From Hydrogenophilus sp. (GTDB lineage Bacteria; Pseudomonadota; Gammaproteobacteria; Burkholderiales; Thiobacillaceae): a stretch of 39,844 nt of DNA. Positions within the stretch are counted from its first letter, which is position 1, and the number at the start of each line of letters is the position of its first letter. Positions 9,971 to 20,048 of the stretch are shown here, in pieces. The notes beneath the pieces were generated by a model, which had not been told where the DNA came from, did not search any database, and saw only the letters and a list, made by a program, of their open reading frames with translations. The translations under genes were made by a program, and so were the position numbers. Where the stretch lies: the NCBI GenBank assembly GCA_020692235.1, contig JAIMKU010000009.1, positions 9,184 through 49,027 of the forward strand. The letters are read 5' to 3'.

Positions 9971-11067
9971 TTGCCCAGCACCTCGGCCAGCGCTGCCAGG
10001 AAACGGGCGTTTTCGCTTGCCAAACCGATGCTGACCCGCAGATGTTCGGGCATACCGTAACCGGCGATCGGCCGGACGATCACACCGCGTTCAAGCAGGG
10101 CCCGGTTGACGGCAGCGGCATCGCCCACCCGGCAGCAGATGAAGTTGCCGTGCGACGGGATGTACTCGACACCCAGGCCGCGCAGACCTTCAGTCAACTG
10201 GACCATGCCGGCCGCATTAATGGCCAGGCAGTGTTCCAGAAAGGCCATGTCCGCCATCGCCGCCACGGCGGCCGCCTGAGCCAGGCTGCTGACATTGAAG
10301 GGCTGCCGCACGCGATTGAGCAGGTCGGCCATTTCCGGCGCGCACAGGGCATAGCCGACCCGCAGGCCGGCCAGGCCATAGGCCTTGGAAAAGGTGCGGG
10401 TAATAATCAGATTGGGGTATTGGGCGAGCCAGGCCAGGCTGTCGCCACGCAGGTCGGCGGCCAGGTATTCGTAATAGGCCTCGTCCAGCACCACGGCAAC
10501 ATCGGCCGGCACAGCGGCGAGGAAGGCGGCCAGATCGGCAGGCGCGGCCAGGGTGCCGGTCGGGTTGTTGGGGTTGGCGATGAACACGATACGGGTATCG
10601 GACGCGATGGCCTTGAGCATGACCGGCAGGTCGTGGCCCCAATCACGGGCCGGCACCTCAATGCCCCGTGCGCCGGAGGCCTGCACCGCGAGCGGGTAAA
10701 CGGCAAAGGCATATTGCGAATAGACGGCGCTGGCGCCGGGCGCCAGGAAGGCGCGGGCGGCCATTTCCAGGACGTCATTGGAGCCATTGCCGAGGACGAT
10801 CTGCTCGCGCGCCACGGACAGGCGTTCGGCCAGCGCCGACTTCAGGCCATAGCCGTTGCCATCGGGATAACGGGCCACTTCCAGCAATGCGTTCTCGATC
10901 GCCGCCAGGGCGCACGGACTGGCGCCGAGCGGATTCTCGTTGGAGGCCAACTTGACGATGTCGGCCTCGTCCAGGCCCATTTCGCGGGCCACCTCGGAGA
11001 TCGGTTTGCCGGGTTGATAGGGGGCGATGGCGCGGATATGCGCGGGGGCGCGATCAATCGGTGACAT
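9967..11067 (-). CDS. hisC: Histidinol-phosphate / aromatic aminotransferase
   Basis: This is a PLP-dependent class I/II aminotransferase of 366 residues. The lysine that should bind PLP is Lys228 in [12 protein letters not shown], and [27 protein letters not shown] and LDEAYYEY are all present. Copies within the pheA-tyrA-aroA operon commonly act on phenylpyruvate or hydroxyphenylpyruvate as well as imidazole-acetol phosphate. Its position here suggests an aromatic role, but the sequence alone does not settle substrate preference. The stop overlaps the tyrA start; the start is 3 nt after the pheA stop. Confidence 0.92.
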   Translation of the reverse strand: MSPIDRAPAHIRAIAPYQPGKPISEVAREMGLDEADIVKLASNENPLGASPCALAAIENALLEVARYPDGNGYGLKSALAERLSVAREQIVLGNGSNDVLEMAARAFLAPGASAVYSQYAFAVYPLAVQASGARGIEVPARDWGHDLPVMLKAIASDTRIVFIANPNNPTGTLAAPADLAAFLAAVPADVAVVLDEAYYEYLAADLRGDSLAWLAQYPNLIITRTFSKAYGLAGLRVGYALCAPEMADLLNRVRQPFNVSSLAQAAAVAAMADMAFLEHCLAINAAGMVQLTEGLRGLGVEYIPSHGNFICCRVGDAAAVNRALLERGVIVRPIAGYGMPEHLRVSIGLASENARFLAALAEVLGK

Positions 11068-11070
11068 GGC

Positions 11071-12141
11071 TTAAAGCGCGCTCGGATAGGCGCCCAGCAC
11101 CTTCAAGGCCAGTGCATGGCCGGCGGCCGCGTCGAGCGCCTCGGCCACTCTGGCGTCCTGACGATGGCCTTCCAGGTCGATGAAGAAGACATATTCCCAG
11201 TTGCCGCTCTTGGCCGGGCGAGACTCCAGCTTGCTCAGGCCGACCCCCAGACGGGCAAAGGGTTCGATCAACTCCATGAGCGCTCCGGGTTTGTTCCTGG
11301 CGTAGACGGCCAGCGAAGTCTTGTCGCTGCCGGAGGGAGCTGGCGCCGCCGAGCCCTGGCCGATGACCAGAAAACGGGTGGTGTTGCCGGCCACGTCCTC
11401 GATGTCGGCGGCCACCACGGTCAGACCATAACGGTCCGCCGCAATCTCGCCGGCGATGGCGGCGGCATCGGGCTGCTCCGCCGCCAGCCGGGCCGCCTCG
11501 GCATTGCTGGCCACCGCGACCCGTTCCACGCCGGGCAGATGAGCGGCCAACCAGCCGGCACATTGGCCAAGCGACTGGGCGTGGGAATAGATCACGCGGA
11601 TGCCATCCATGTTGCCTTCGCGCCGCAGCAGATTCTGACGCACCCGCAACATGACCTCGCCGCAAATCGTCAGCGGCGTGGTCAGCAGCAGATCGAGCGT
11701 GCGGCCGATGGCGCCTTCGCTGGAGTTCTCCACCGGCACGATGCCGTATTGGGCCTGTCCCTGCTCCACCGCGCGGAACACCTCATCAATGCCGGCCACC
11801 GCCATGCCCTGGGTGTCCCGGCCAAACTGCTTGATCGCCGCCGCCTCGGAGAAGGTGCCCTGCGGGCCGAGATAGGCCACGGTCATCGGTTGTTCAAGGG
11901 TTCGGCAGGCGGACATGATCTCCTTGAACAGCCGTTCCACGGACTCGTTCGGCAACGGTCCGCCATTGGCGCTATGGAGACGGCGCACCACCTGGGCCTC
12001 GCGTTCGGGTCGGTAGATGGGCGCGCCATTCTTGATGTGGCCGACGGACTGGGCCAGCCGGCCGCGCTGGTTGAGCAACTCCAGCAGTTGGTCGTCCAGG
12101 GCGTCGATCCGGCGACGCAGTTCGATGAGTTCCTTGTTCAT
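11071..12141 (-). CDS. pheA: Bifunctional chorismate mutase / prephenate dehydratase (P-protein)
   Basis: This converts chorismate to prephenate and then to phenylpyruvate for phenylalanine. The 356 residues hold three parts. An N-terminal AroQ chorismate mutase spans about 4-85 (ELRRRIDALDDQLLELLNQR). The prephenate dehydratase domain begins at VAYLGPQGTFSEAA (88-101) and includes VPVENSSEGAIGRTLD. A C-terminal ACT domain follows with the GALMEL and ESRPAKS boxes that bind phenylalanine for feedback inhibition. It overlaps serC upstream by ATGA and is followed closely by hisC. Confidence 0.96.
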   Translation of the reverse strand: MNKELIELRRRIDALDDQLLELLNQRGRLAQSVGHIKNGAPIYRPEREAQVVRRLHSANGGPLPNESVERLFKEIMSACRTLEQPMTVAYLGPQGTFSEAAAIKQFGRDTQGMAVAGIDEVFRAVEQGQAQYGIVPVENSSEGAIGRTLDLLLTTPLTICGEVMLRVRQNLLRREGNMDGIRVIYSHAQSLGQCAGWLAAHLPGVERVAVASNAEAARLAAEQPDAAAIAGEIAADRYGLTVVAADIEDVAGNTTRFLVIGQGSAAPAPSGSDKTSLAVYARNKPGALMELIEPFARLGVGLSKLESRPAKSGNWEYVFFIDLEGHRQDARVAEALDAAAGHALALKVLGAYPSAL

Positions 12142-13220
12142 CCGTGTTGCTGTTCGAAAGCGTCCATGAAGTCCATCAGGGCCTGCACGCCGTCCAGCGG
12201 CATGGCGTTATAGATTGATGCGCGCATCCCACCCACCGACTTGTGCCCCTTGATCTGCAGGATGCCGTGCTGCCTGGCCTGTTCGATGAAGGACTCATCC
12301 AGCTTGGGGTCGCGCAGTGTGAACGGCACATTCATGCGCGAGCGGCAGGCCGGTTGCACTGGGTTATGGTAGAAACCGCTACGGTCGATCATGGCGTAGA
12401 GCATCCGTGCCTTCTCGATATTGACCTGTTCCATGGCCGCCAGGCCACCCTGACGAATCAGCCACTTGAATACCAGGCCGGCCATATAGATGGCGAAGGT
12501 CGGCGGCGTATTGAGCATGGAATGCTGCTCGGCCTGCACCGCATAATCGAGCAGGGTTGGCGTGCCTGCCGCCACCTTACCCAACAGGTCCTCGCGGACC
12601 ACGACCAGGCAAACGCCGGCCGGACCGATATTCTTTTGCGCGCCGGCGTAGATCAGGCCGAAGCGCGACACGTCGATGGGCCGCGACAGGATGTGCGAAC
12701 TCATGTCCGCCACCAGCGGAACGCCTTTCGGCAGAGCGGAGAAATCGAACAACTCGACGCCGCGGATGGTCTCGTTGCTGCACAGGTGCAGATAGGCCGC
12801 ATCTGGATTCAACTTCAGATCGGAGCCGGCGGGAAACGAGGTGAAACCGTCCGCCTCGGTCGACGCCGCCTGATGCACCGCGCCGAAGCGCTGGGCCTCC
12901 TTGTAGGCCTTCTTGGACCAGTCGCCGGTGACAATATAATCAGCCGAGTCGCCCGCCAAGAGGTTCATCGGCACCTGGGCAAATTGCAGGGTCGCGCCGC
13001 CTTGCAGAAACAGCACCCGGTAATTGGCCGGGATGCCCAGCAAGGTTCGCAGATCGGCCTCGGCCGCTTCCAGAATGGTGCCGAACTCCTTGCCCCGGTG
13101 GCTCATTTCCATGACCGACATGCCGCAGCCGTGCCAGTTCATCAACTCGTCACTGGCCTGCTCCAGCACTTCGCGGGGCAGGACCGCCGGCCCGGCGCTG
13201 AAATTGTGGATTCTTTCCAT
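12138..13220 (-). CDS. serC: Phosphoserine aminotransferase
   Basis: This PLP enzyme makes 3-phosphoserine from 3-phosphohydroxypyruvate and also serves pyridoxal biosynthesis. The 360-residue product starts MERIHNFSAGPAVLP, has GMSVMEMSHRGKEF and the PLP lysine at about residue 196 in YAGAQKNIGPAG, and ends with the family's KSVGGMRASIYNAMP signature. An AGGGG ribosome site lies 5 nt before the ATG. It is the first gene of the aromatic operon here; gyrA, common upstream in relatives, is not adjacent. Confidence 0.96.
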   Translation of the reverse strand: MERIHNFSAGPAVLPREVLEQASDELMNWHGCGMSVMEMSHRGKEFGTILEAAEADLRTLLGIPANYRVLFLQGGATLQFAQVPMNLLAGDSADYIVTGDWSKKAYKEAQRFGAVHQAASTEADGFTSFPAGSDLKLNPDAAYLHLCSNETIRGVELFDFSALPKGVPLVADMSSHILSRPIDVSRFGLIYAGAQKNIGPAGVCLVVVREDLLGKVAAGTPTLLDYAVQAEQHSMLNTPPTFAIYMAGLVFKWLIRQGGLAAMEQVNIEKARMLYAMIDRSGFYHNPVQPACRSRMNVPFTLRDPKLDESFIEQARQHGILQIKGHKSVGGMRASIYNAMPLDGVQALMDFMDAFEQQHG

Positions 13221-13331
13221 GATGCCCCTAATGGTTGCTCAATGATCTGTGGCCTTGTTCGTCGCGGCCGCATTGTCAAATGCGCCATTCTATCCAATCT
13301 GCCGCCGCTGCGGGCGGGTGCAGAGCAGCCC

Positions 13332-15011
13332 TTACTCCCTGCCGGAGCGCCAGATCGACCAGAGTATTCCGATGCTGTTGAAGAAGGCGATCAGAAAACC
13401 CAACAAGCCGAACAGCGGCAGGCCAAACAGTTCCGGGCCGCCCTTGACGGTCATGACGATGGACGAACCGACAATCAGCGACGCAGTGAGCACGCCCATG
13501 GTCATGCGATTGGCGGCGTGATTGACTTGCTGACCGAAATGGTCGAGCCGCTTCAGATCGAGATCGATACGGATACGACCGCGCCGGGCCTGGCGCAGCA
13601 GCCGGGCCAGGTCTCTGGGCAGGCCGGTGACCATCTCGCCGATCTCGCGCAGTCCGCGCCGGGCCCGCAGGTAGATTGCACCGGGCGAATAACGGGCCTC
13701 CATCACTTCGAGTACAAACGGCTCCAAGTGATCGACCATATGAAAATTCGGGTCGAGCTGGTGGCCGAAGCCTTCCAGAGTAATCAATGCCTTGAACAGC
13801 AGCGTGAGGTCGGGCGGGACCGCCAGATTGTTTTCCCGCAACACGGCGGTCACATCGGACAGCAGCGGCCCGATGCGGATTTCTCGTAGCGGCAGATCGT
13901 CATAACTAAAGATGAGATCGGTCAGGTCGAAGGCCAGCTTATCTTCGTCGATCTCGGCGTCGCCGGCCCAGAGCGTCAGCACGTTGAGCAACGCCTGTTC
14001 ATCCTTCTTGATTAGCGCCCACAGGAAATCCGTGATTTGCCCGCGCCGGGTCTCGGTCAGCCGGCCGACCATGCCGAAATCCAGGATGCCGACCCGATTC
14101 CCCGCCAGGAAGATGACGTTGCCCGGATGTGGATCAGCGTGGTAATGGCCATGCACCAGGATCATCTTGAGCACCGCGTCGGCGCCGCGCGCCGCCAGCA
14201 GCCGCATGTCCATGCCGGTGCTGACCGCAGTGCTCAGATCGGTGGCCGGTATGCCCTGCAACTCCTGTTGGACATTGACCATTTCACCGCAATAGTCCCA
14301 GTAGACACGCGGAATTACGACCGTGTCGTCGTCCTTGAAATCGCGCGCGAAGAGGACCAGATTACGGGCCTCCTTGGCCAGGTCCATCTCGTTCATCAAG
14401 GAATGCCGCAACTGGCCGACGATCTGCACCGGCCGGTAACGTCTGGACTCGGGCATCTCGGACTCGATCAGGCGCGCCAGGTGAGTCAGGATGCGCAGGT
14501 CCGCTTCGACCTTGGGCACGATGTCCGGCCGGCGCAGCTTCAACACCACCGGGGAACCGTCCTTGAGCCGGGCCCGATGCACCTGGGCGATGGAGGCCGC
14601 CGCGAAGGGGGTGGTCTCGATGGCATCAAACACCGCTTCCAGCGGCTGACCGTACTTAGCCTCCAGGGCTGGGCGCAATAGGTCGAACGGCACCGGTGGG
14701 ACCTTGCTGTGCAGTTGTCCGAATTCGGCGATCCAGGACAGTGGAAAGACATCCACACGAGTGGCCAGTATCTGACCCAATTTGACGAAAGTGGGACCCA
14801 AATCGATCATGGCCATCCGGATACGCACCGGCAGATCAAGTTTGGTAATCTCGTCGGAGACGCGCCAATGCAGCAGCCTGCCGGCCCGTTCCAGCATCTT
14901 GGCCAGACCCAGCACGCGCACCACATCGCCCCAGCCGTAGCGAATCAGGACTGAAGCGATCTCATGCAGGCGCGGCAGGTCCCGCACCATGGAAATGGTT
15001 TCCCGGAGCAT
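13332..15011 (-). CDS. ABC1/AarF (UbiB-like) atypical kinase, membrane-anchored
   Basis: This 559-residue member of the ABC1/ADCK/UbiB family is linked to ubiquinone synthesis or lipid handling. It shows the family KxGQ motif (KLGQILATRVDVFP, about 76), the Ala-rich nucleotide loop AAASIAQVHRARLKDG, the catalytic HADPHPGN (291-298) and DFG (about 310). Two C-terminal membrane helices follow (MGVLTASLIVGSSIVM and FGLLGFLIAFFNSIGILW). Whether it is the true UbiB or a paralog cannot be told here, because ubiE and ubiJ are not adjacent. It follows the small gene at 15027 by 15 nt, likely in one operon. Confidence 0.88.
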   Translation of the reverse strand: MLRETISMVRDLPRLHEIASVLIRYGWGDVVRVLGLAKMLERAGRLLHWRVSDEITKLDLPVRIRMAMIDLGPTFVKLGQILATRVDVFPLSWIAEFGQLHSKVPPVPFDLLRPALEAKYGQPLEAVFDAIETTPFAAASIAQVHRARLKDGSPVVLKLRRPDIVPKVEADLRILTHLARLIESEMPESRRYRPVQIVGQLRHSLMNEMDLAKEARNLVLFARDFKDDDTVVIPRVYWDYCGEMVNVQQELQGIPATDLSTAVSTGMDMRLLAARGADAVLKMILVHGHYHADPHPGNVIFLAGNRVGILDFGMVGRLTETRRGQITDFLWALIKKDEQALLNVLTLWAGDAEIDEDKLAFDLTDLIFSYDDLPLREIRIGPLLSDVTAVLRENNLAVPPDLTLLFKALITLEGFGHQLDPNFHMVDHLEPFVLEVMEARYSPGAIYLRARRGLREIGEMVTGLPRDLARLLRQARRGRIRIDLDLKRLDHFGQQVNHAANRMTMGVLTASLIVGSSIVMTVKGGPELFGLPLFGLLGFLIAFFNSIGILWSIWRSGRE

Positions 15012-15026
15012 GCGGGTCAGCCGCGC

Positions 15027-15662
15027 TCAGGCTTTTCGGCTATCGAGCGCATCGGCCAGGCCATGCAGTATGCCGGAGGCCACGGCCGACAGACGACCGG
15101 CGGCCTCTCGGGCATCGGCGCCGGCATCACGCGCCGCCGCACCGGCGACCTGGCCGAAATCCCGACCCAGCACGGCCAATACTGCACTTATCTGTTTACG
15201 CGTATCGCTGCCATTGCGGCTCAAGTGTTCGCTCAGCCGGGTGAATTCTTCCTTGACCACGCCCTGGCTCCTGCCTCCGACCTCCCTCAAGGTGCCGAGC
15301 AGGTCGGATTCGAGATTGCGCACCGCATCGTAGGCCTCGCGCAGGTCGGAATCGGCAAACCGGCGACCTTGATCCCAGCCTTCCTCCACCGCCACCCGTA
15401 GCGCGTACAGGCTCTTGCCAACAGCTTCATCAAGCCCAGCGACGGCAGTCTTCAACGACGCGCCGGCATTGCCGGCATGGGCGCCATACCCCTCACCAAG
15501 GCCAGCCAGGGCCGACTTCATGACCCCGACGATGGCCTTGGGATCGGTCTTGCGCTCCATTACGGCAGTCAGCACCAGACTACGTACCTGGTCCCGCAAA
15601 TCGCCACCTTGGCTAGCGGCATCCCGCGCTGGGGAACGGACTTCGTCATATTCGTCGGTCAT
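15027..15662 (-). CDS. Hypothetical helical protein upstream of the ABC1 kinase
   Basis: I do not firmly recognise this family. The product is 211 residues, rich in Ala, Gly and Arg, with no signal peptide or membrane helix. Predicted-helix-like stretches run throughout (SLYALRVAVEEGWDQGRRFA, AYDAVRNLESDLLGTLREVG), and the end GILHGLADALDS is amphipathic. A strong AAGGAG ribosome site precedes the ATG by 7 nt. The tight 15-nt spacing to the ABC1 kinase suggests a shared job, perhaps in membrane or quinone physiology, but this is inference from position only. Confidence 0.75.
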   Translation of the reverse strand: MTDEYDEVRSPARDAASQGGDLRDQVRSLVLTAVMERKTDPKAIVGVMKSALAGLGEGYGAHAGNAGASLKTAVAGLDEAVGKSLYALRVAVEEGWDQGRRFADSDLREAYDAVRNLESDLLGTLREVGGRSQGVVKEEFTRLSEHLSRNGSDTRKQISAVLAVLGRDFGQVAGAAARDAGADAREAAGRLSAVASGILHGLADALDSRKA

Positions 15663-15774
15663 GGCAACACTCCTTGGTTATCACGCCTTGCGGCTCAAAC
15701 TGCATCTTATGGTAATAGTAGACAACCCCACGCAAAAATGGCCTAATCAAGAAGTTCATCAGCAATCCCAGTAC

Positions 15775-16266
15775 ATGCGAAACCTGCCCGCCTTCATCTT
15801 CTGCACCATCGCTCTCTGCCTGTTCATCCGGACCGCATCGGCCGACGAGGGTGGTCTCATGGACACCATGAAGAAGCAGGCCGAGCCGTTGCTGGTGGCC
15901 ATGGGCTTGCTGGGCACGCCCTACAAAATGGGTGGAACCGATCCCAAAAAAGGCGTCGATTGCAGTGGACTGGTCCACTACGTCTACAAACAATCCGCCG
16001 ATCTCGACCTGCCCCACAGCGCCAAGGCGCTCAGCCAGAGCGGCACGGCGGTGAAAAAGGCTGAGCTACAACCGGGCGACCTGGTCTTCTTCCACACCCT
16101 CAAGAAGCATTTCTCGCATGTCGGCATCTACGCCGGCGACGGTAAATTTGTCCATGCAAGCAGCCGCGAAGGCAAGGAAGTCATAGTCTCCAGCATCGAC
16201 ACCCATTACTGGGCCAAGCACTTCGACGGCGCCCGCCGACTCCAGTTGGACACACAGATCAGGTAG
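15775..16266 (+). CDS. Secreted NlpC/P60 cysteine peptidase
   Basis: This is a cell-wall endopeptidase of 163 residues. It starts with a signal peptide (MRNLPAFIFCTIALCLFI, probable cleavage after TASA). The NlpC/P60 domain follows: catalytic Cys63 in VDCSGLVHYVY, His115 in FSHVGIYAGDG, and a further His at 127 in KFVHASS. The family cleaves D-Glu-mDAP or similar peptide bonds in peptidoglycan. The frame is open far upstream, but the ATG at 15775 is the one directly before the signal sequence. No clear ribosome site is visible. It is divergent from the 15027 gene and convergent with the tas-like gene, 2 bp apart. Confidence 0.88.
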   Translation: MRNLPAFIFCTIALCLFIRTASADEGGLMDTMKKQAEPLLVAMGLLGTPYKMGGTDPKKGVDCSGLVHYVYKQSADLDLPHSAKALSQSGTAVKKAELQPGDLVFFHTLKKHFSHVGIYAGDGKFVHASSREGKEVIVSSIDTHYWAKHFDGARRLQLDTQIR

Positions 16267-16268
16267 CC

Positions 16269-17306
16269 TTAAGGCGCCGGATTCATATAGCGCAGGTGCA
16301 GCGCCTCGATCTCGGCCAGAATATCCTCCGTCAGTGGTTTCCCCCAGGCGCCCAGGTTCTCCTTCAGTTGCTCCATACCAGTCGCGCCAATGAGCGTGCT
16401 GGCCGTAAACCAGCGCCGATAGACGAACGACAGTGCCAATTCGGCTGGCGTCAGTCCATGCCTGCGGGCCAGCGCCGCATAGGCCGCCACGGCCGGCTGG
16501 ACGTTGGGTTTCTCGTAGCGCTGGGCAAAACCCTTGAAGTGGGTGACCCGCCCTGGCGCCGTTGGGTCGTCCAGATATTTGCCGCTCAGGTGACCGAAGG
16601 CCAGCGGCGAATAGGCCAACAGGCCGACCCGCTCCCGGTAGGCAATCTCCGCCAGGCCAAATTCAAAACTGCGGTTAATCAAGCTGTAGGCGTTCTGGAT
16701 CGAGACCACGCGGGGTAAACCGTGTGTCATAGCCAGGCGCAGAAACTCCATCAGCCCCCAGGGATGCTCGTTGGACAGGCCCACATAGCGCACCTTGCCC
16801 TCCCGGACCAGCTCGGCCAGGGCTTCAAGCTGCTCGCGGATGGTCACAGCGGCCATTTCCTGCGTCGGATCGAACTGAAACCGGCCGAACATGGGCACGT
16901 TGCGGGCTGGCCAGTGGATTTGATAGAGGTCGATATAGTCGGTTTGCAGGCGTTTCAGCGAACCCTCGATGGCCTCCCGGATATTGGCCCGGTCGAGCGC
17001 CTTCGGCCCGCCCCGTATCCACGCCATCGAGCGGTTCGGTCCGGCCACCTTGGTGGCGAGGACGACCTTGGCGCGCGGCTGGCGCTTGAGCCAAGTACCA
17101 ACCAGGGTCTCGGTCCGGGTGCAGGTCTCGGCCTTGGGCGGTACCGGGTACATCTCCGCCGTGTCGATGAAATTGATGCCCTGAGCGAAGGCGTAATCGA
17201 GTTGCGCGTGCGCCTCGGCCTCGGTGTTCTGCTGGCCGAAGGTCATGGTGCCCAGACAAATGGCGGAGACCTTCAGATCGCTGTCACCCAGGCAAAGGTA
17301 ATCCAT
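16269..17306 (-). CDS. tas: Aldo/keto reductase of the Tas type
   Basis: This NADP(H)-dependent oxidoreductase closely resembles E. coli Tas (346 residues; here 345). Shared features include LGTMTFGQQNTEAEAHAQLD, the INFIDTAEMYPVPP stretch and the C-terminal TLIGATGMEQLKENL. The AKR catalytic tetrad is visible as Asp48, Tyr53, Lys86 and His131. The natural substrate is unknown; E. coli Tas can complement a tyrosine auxotroph in starved cells. Two in-frame ATGs exist (17312 and 17306). The AGAGGA ribosome site fits 17306. It lies 11 nt after pgm, so the two form an operon. Confidence 0.9.
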   Translation of the reverse strand: MDYLCLGDSDLKVSAICLGTMTFGQQNTEAEAHAQLDYAFAQGINFIDTAEMYPVPPKAETCTRTETLVGTWLKRQPRAKVVLATKVAGPNRSMAWIRGGPKALDRANIREAIEGSLKRLQTDYIDLYQIHWPARNVPMFGRFQFDPTQEMAAVTIREQLEALAELVREGKVRYVGLSNEHPWGLMEFLRLAMTHGLPRVVSIQNAYSLINRSFEFGLAEIAYRERVGLLAYSPLAFGHLSGKYLDDPTAPGRVTHFKGFAQRYEKPNVQPAVAAYAALARRHGLTPAELALSFVYRRWFTASTLIGATGMEQLKENLGAWGKPLTEDILAEIEALHLRYMNPAP

Positions 17307-17317
17307 GGTCATTCCTC

Positions 17318-18952
17318 TCAAGCCAATGCGGCGCCGACCATGCGCCGGGCATCGTCGATGATGGTCTGTAAGTGCCCGACACTGACAAAGCTCTCGGCGT
17401 AAATCTTGTAGATGTCCTCGGTGCCGGACGGCCGGGCGGCAAACCAGCCGTTCGCCGTGGTCACCTTGAGGCCGCCGATGGCCGCGTCGTTGCCCGGCGC
17501 GCGGGTCAGTTTGGCGGTGATGGCATCGCCGGCCAGAGTGGCGGCATTGACCCGCTCCGGGGTCAGACGCTTGAATGCGGCCTTCTCTTGCTTGCTCACC
17601 GGGCTGTCGATGCGGGTATAGAACGGCGCACCGTATCGCGCCGCCAGGTCCAGATAATGCTGGCCCGGGTCGCGGCCGGTGACCGCTGTGATCTCGGCCG
17701 CCAACAGACCCAGAATGATGCCGTCCTTGTCGGTGGTCCAGACCGTGCCGTCGCGGCGCAGAAAGGAGGCCCCGGCGCTCTCCTCGCCGCCAAAGCAAAG
17801 GCTGCCATCAAGCAGGCCGGCCGAGAACCACTTGAAGCCCACCGGCACCTCCACAAACTTGCAGCCCAGGCCCGTCACCACCCGGTCGATCATGGCCGAG
17901 CTGACCAGGGTCTTGCCCACGGCGGCATCCGTAGGCCACTGCGGCCGGTGCGTCAACAGATAGGCGATGGCCACGGCCAGGTAATGATTGGGGTTCATCA
18001 GGCCAGCAGACGGGGTAACGATGCCATGCCGATCGACGTCGGCGTCGTTGCCCCAGGCAATATCGAAGCGGTCCTTGAGACTGACCAGCGAGGCCATGGC
18101 ATAGGGGCTGGAGCAGTCCATGCGAATCTTGCCGTCATGGTCCAGGGTCATGAAGGCGAAGGCCGGATCGACCTTGGGGTTCACTACTTCCAGGGTCAGG
18201 CCGTAGCGCTCGGCGATTGGCCGCCAGTAGGCTACCGCCGCGCCGCCCATGGGATCGACGCCGATCTTCAGTCCGGCGGCGCGAATCGCCGCCATGTCGA
18301 TGACGTTCTCCAAGTCGTCGATGTAGGGCGTCATCAGATCGACTGCATGGCTGGTTGATGCGGCCAGCGCTTGTTCGTAGGTCATCCGTTTGACCTCGCG
18401 ATTGCCGGCCGCCAGCAGGTCGTTGGCGCGCTGTTCGATCCAGCCGGTAACGTCGGTATCGGCCGGGCCACCGTTGGGCGGGTTGTATTTGATGCCGCCG
18501 TCTGGCGGCGGGTTGTGCGAGGGGGTGATGACGATGCCGTCGGCCCTCGCTGCCGAGGGCACCCGGTTATGGACCAGGATGGCATGGGAAATCACCGGCG
18601 TTGGGGTAAAGCCGCCATTCGCCTGCATCCGCACCTCGACCCCGTTGGCGGCCAGCACCGTCAGACAGGTCTGCTGCGCCGGCGCCGACAATGCGTGGGT
18701 ATCCATGCCCAGGAACAACGGGCCGGCAATGCCCTGAGCGGCGCGGTATTCGCACACCGCCTGGGAGATGGCCAGAATATGCGCCTCGTTGAAGCTGCGC
18801 TTGAAGGCGCTGCCCCGATGGCCGCTGGTGCCAAACGCCACCCGTTGGCCCGGATCATTCGGGTCGGGCAGGTCGCGATAGGCCCTGAGCAGGGCATCGA
18901 TGTCGGTCAGGTGGTCGGCTGGTGCAGGTTGTCCGGCGAGGGGATGGATCAT
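17318..18952 (-). CDS. pgm: Phosphoglucomutase (alpha-D-glucose specific)
   Basis: This interconverts glucose 1-phosphate and glucose 6-phosphate, feeding UDP-glucose and glycogen metabolism. The 544-residue length matches the E. coli enzyme (546). The catalytic phosphoserine is Ser145 in [13 protein letters not shown], and the metal site is D303-x-D305-x-D307 in [10 protein letters not shown]. The sugar loop GGEESAG and the phosphate-binding [12 protein letters not shown] are also present. The ATG at 18952 is chosen because GGAG lies 7 nt upstream and the product starts [11 protein letters not shown] like its relatives; the frame is open to 19009. Its product would also supply UDP-glucose for the glucan synthase at 30642, a metabolic rather than genetic link. 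Confidence 0.95.
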   Translation of the reverse strand: MIHPLAGQPAPADHLTDIDALLRAYRDLPDPNDPGQRVAFGTSGHRGSAFKRSFNEAHILAISQAVCEYRAAQGIAGPLFLGMDTHALSAPAQQTCLTVLAANGVEVRMQANGGFTPTPVISHAILVHNRVPSAARADGIVITPSHNPPPDGGIKYNPPNGGPADTDVTGWIEQRANDLLAAGNREVKRMTYEQALAASTSHAVDLMTPYIDDLENVIDMAAIRAAGLKIGVDPMGGAAVAYWRPIAERYGLTLEVVNPKVDPAFAFMTLDHDGKIRMDCSSPYAMASLVSLKDRFDIAWGNDADVDRHGIVTPSAGLMNPNHYLAVAIAYLLTHRPQWPTDAAVGKTLVSSAMIDRVVTGLGCKFVEVPVGFKWFSAGLLDGSLCFGGEESAGASFLRRDGTVWTTDKDGIILGLLAAEITAVTGRDPGQHYLDLAARYGAPFYTRIDSPVSKQEKAAFKRLTPERVNAATLAGDAITAKLTRAPGNDAAIGGLKVTTANGWFAARPSGTEDIYKIYAESFVSVGHLQTIIDDARRMVGAALA

Positions 18953-19140
18953 GGTCAACTCCGTGGTAACGCTGATGCAAAATGGTACGCTGCCGGCATT
19001 ATGAGTCACCTTCCTAAATATCGGCCACTCCGCCGAGGCCGTCCCTGATAGGGTTAAAATCCGCTGTCAGGGCTCGACATGACGGTGTAATTGCCCTGCC
19101 CGCTTGAACCTTTCACCTGAGAACCGCTCTCTAACCCATC

Positions 19141-20019
19141 ATGAAAATTCGACTATTGACCTCCCTGGCGCTGGTCCTGCTGGTGGCCGCCTGCGCCCAA
19201 CAACCGACCCAGCCGCCGCCAGCCATCCCGCAGCAAACCAAAGCGCTCAAGATCGGCCTGGCCCTGGGTGGCGGCGCCGCGCGCGGTTTTGCCCATATCG
19301 GGGTCATCAAGGTATTGGAGGCCAACGGCATCAAGCCCGATATCATTGTCGGCACCAGCGCCGGGTCGGTGGTCGGGGTCCTGTATGCCTACGGCCTGAG
19401 CGGCTTTCAGTTGCAAAACATGGCGCTGCAAATCAAGGAAGGCGAGATGACCGACTGGACTCTGCCCAGCCGGGGCATATTCAAGGGCGAAGCCATACAG
19501 GACTTCATCAACAAGATGGTGGCCAACCGACCCATCGAGAAACTGGCCAGGCCATTCGGGGCCGTGGCCACGGACCTCGGCACCGGTGAAATGGTGGTCT
19601 TTCGGCGCGGTAATGCCGGCATGGCGGTACGCGCCTCCAGCACCGTGCCGGGGGTATTTCAGCCGGTCACCATCAACGGCCACGAGTATATCGACGGCGG
19701 TCTCACCTCACCGGTGCCGATTCAGGCCGCGCGAGACATGGGCGCCGACTTCGTGATCGCCGTTGATATTGGCCATAAGCCCAGTTGGAGCAAGGCCAAT
19801 GGTTTGATGAGCGAGTTGTTGCAAACCTTCACCATCATGGGCAATGCCATCAGCCGCCATGAACTGAGCGCCGCAGATGTCGTGATTCGGCCCCATATCT
19901 CTGGGGTCGCGGTCACCGATTTCAACGATCGCCATTTGGCCATCATGGAAGGCGAAAAGGCGGCCACCCAGGCGCTCCCGGCACTTCTGGCGAAACTGGC
20001 CAAGGCTCGGGTCCGGTAG
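19141..20019 (+). CDS. Patatin-like phospholipase, lipoprotein
   Basis: This is a 292-residue lipoprotein with a signal sequence ending in the lipobox LVAAC (lipidated Cys18). Next come a Pro/Gln linker and a patatin domain: the oxyanion loop GGGAARGFAHIG (43-54), nucleophile Ser73 in GTSAGS and Asp185 of the DGG dyad. The fold is that of the RssA/NTE group of serine acyl hydrolases, which act on phospholipids; the true substrate is unknown. It probably sits in the periplasmic face of a membrane. The ribosome site is weak. It converges with the gene at 20049. Confidence 0.9.
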   Translation: MKIRLLTSLALVLLVAACAQQPTQPPPAIPQQTKALKIGLALGGGAARGFAHIGVIKVLEANGIKPDIIVGTSAGSVVGVLYAYGLSGFQLQNMALQIKEGEMTDWTLPSRGIFKGEAIQDFINKMVANRPIEKLARPFGAVATDLGTGEMVVFRRGNAGMAVRASSTVPGVFQPVTINGHEYIDGGLTSPVPIQAARDMGADFVIAVDIGHKPSWSKANGLMSELLQTFTIMGNAISRHELSAADVVIRPHISGVAVTDFNDRHLAIMEGEKAATQALPALLAKLAKARVR

Positions 20020-20031
20020 ACGCCGCCGGAC
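20011..20031. repeat. Small hairpin at the convergent gene ends
   Basis: GTCCGG (20011-20016) and CCGGAC (20026-20031) pair perfectly around a 9-nt loop spanning the stop codon of the patatin gene. There is no T-run, so terminator function is uncertain. Confidence 0.35.
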
Positions 20032-20048
20032 GCATCAACGCGGCCCGG

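Noticed and set aside
12243-13889. Plus-strand open frame of 548 codons opposite serC and the ABC1 kinase
   Set aside because: It spans two unrelated genes and an intergenic region; composition is typical of a shadow frame.
18990-19140. Possible promoter elements between pgm and the patatin gene
   Set aside because: CATAAT- and TTAAAAT-like boxes exist, but no paired -35 at proper spacing could be defended on either strand.
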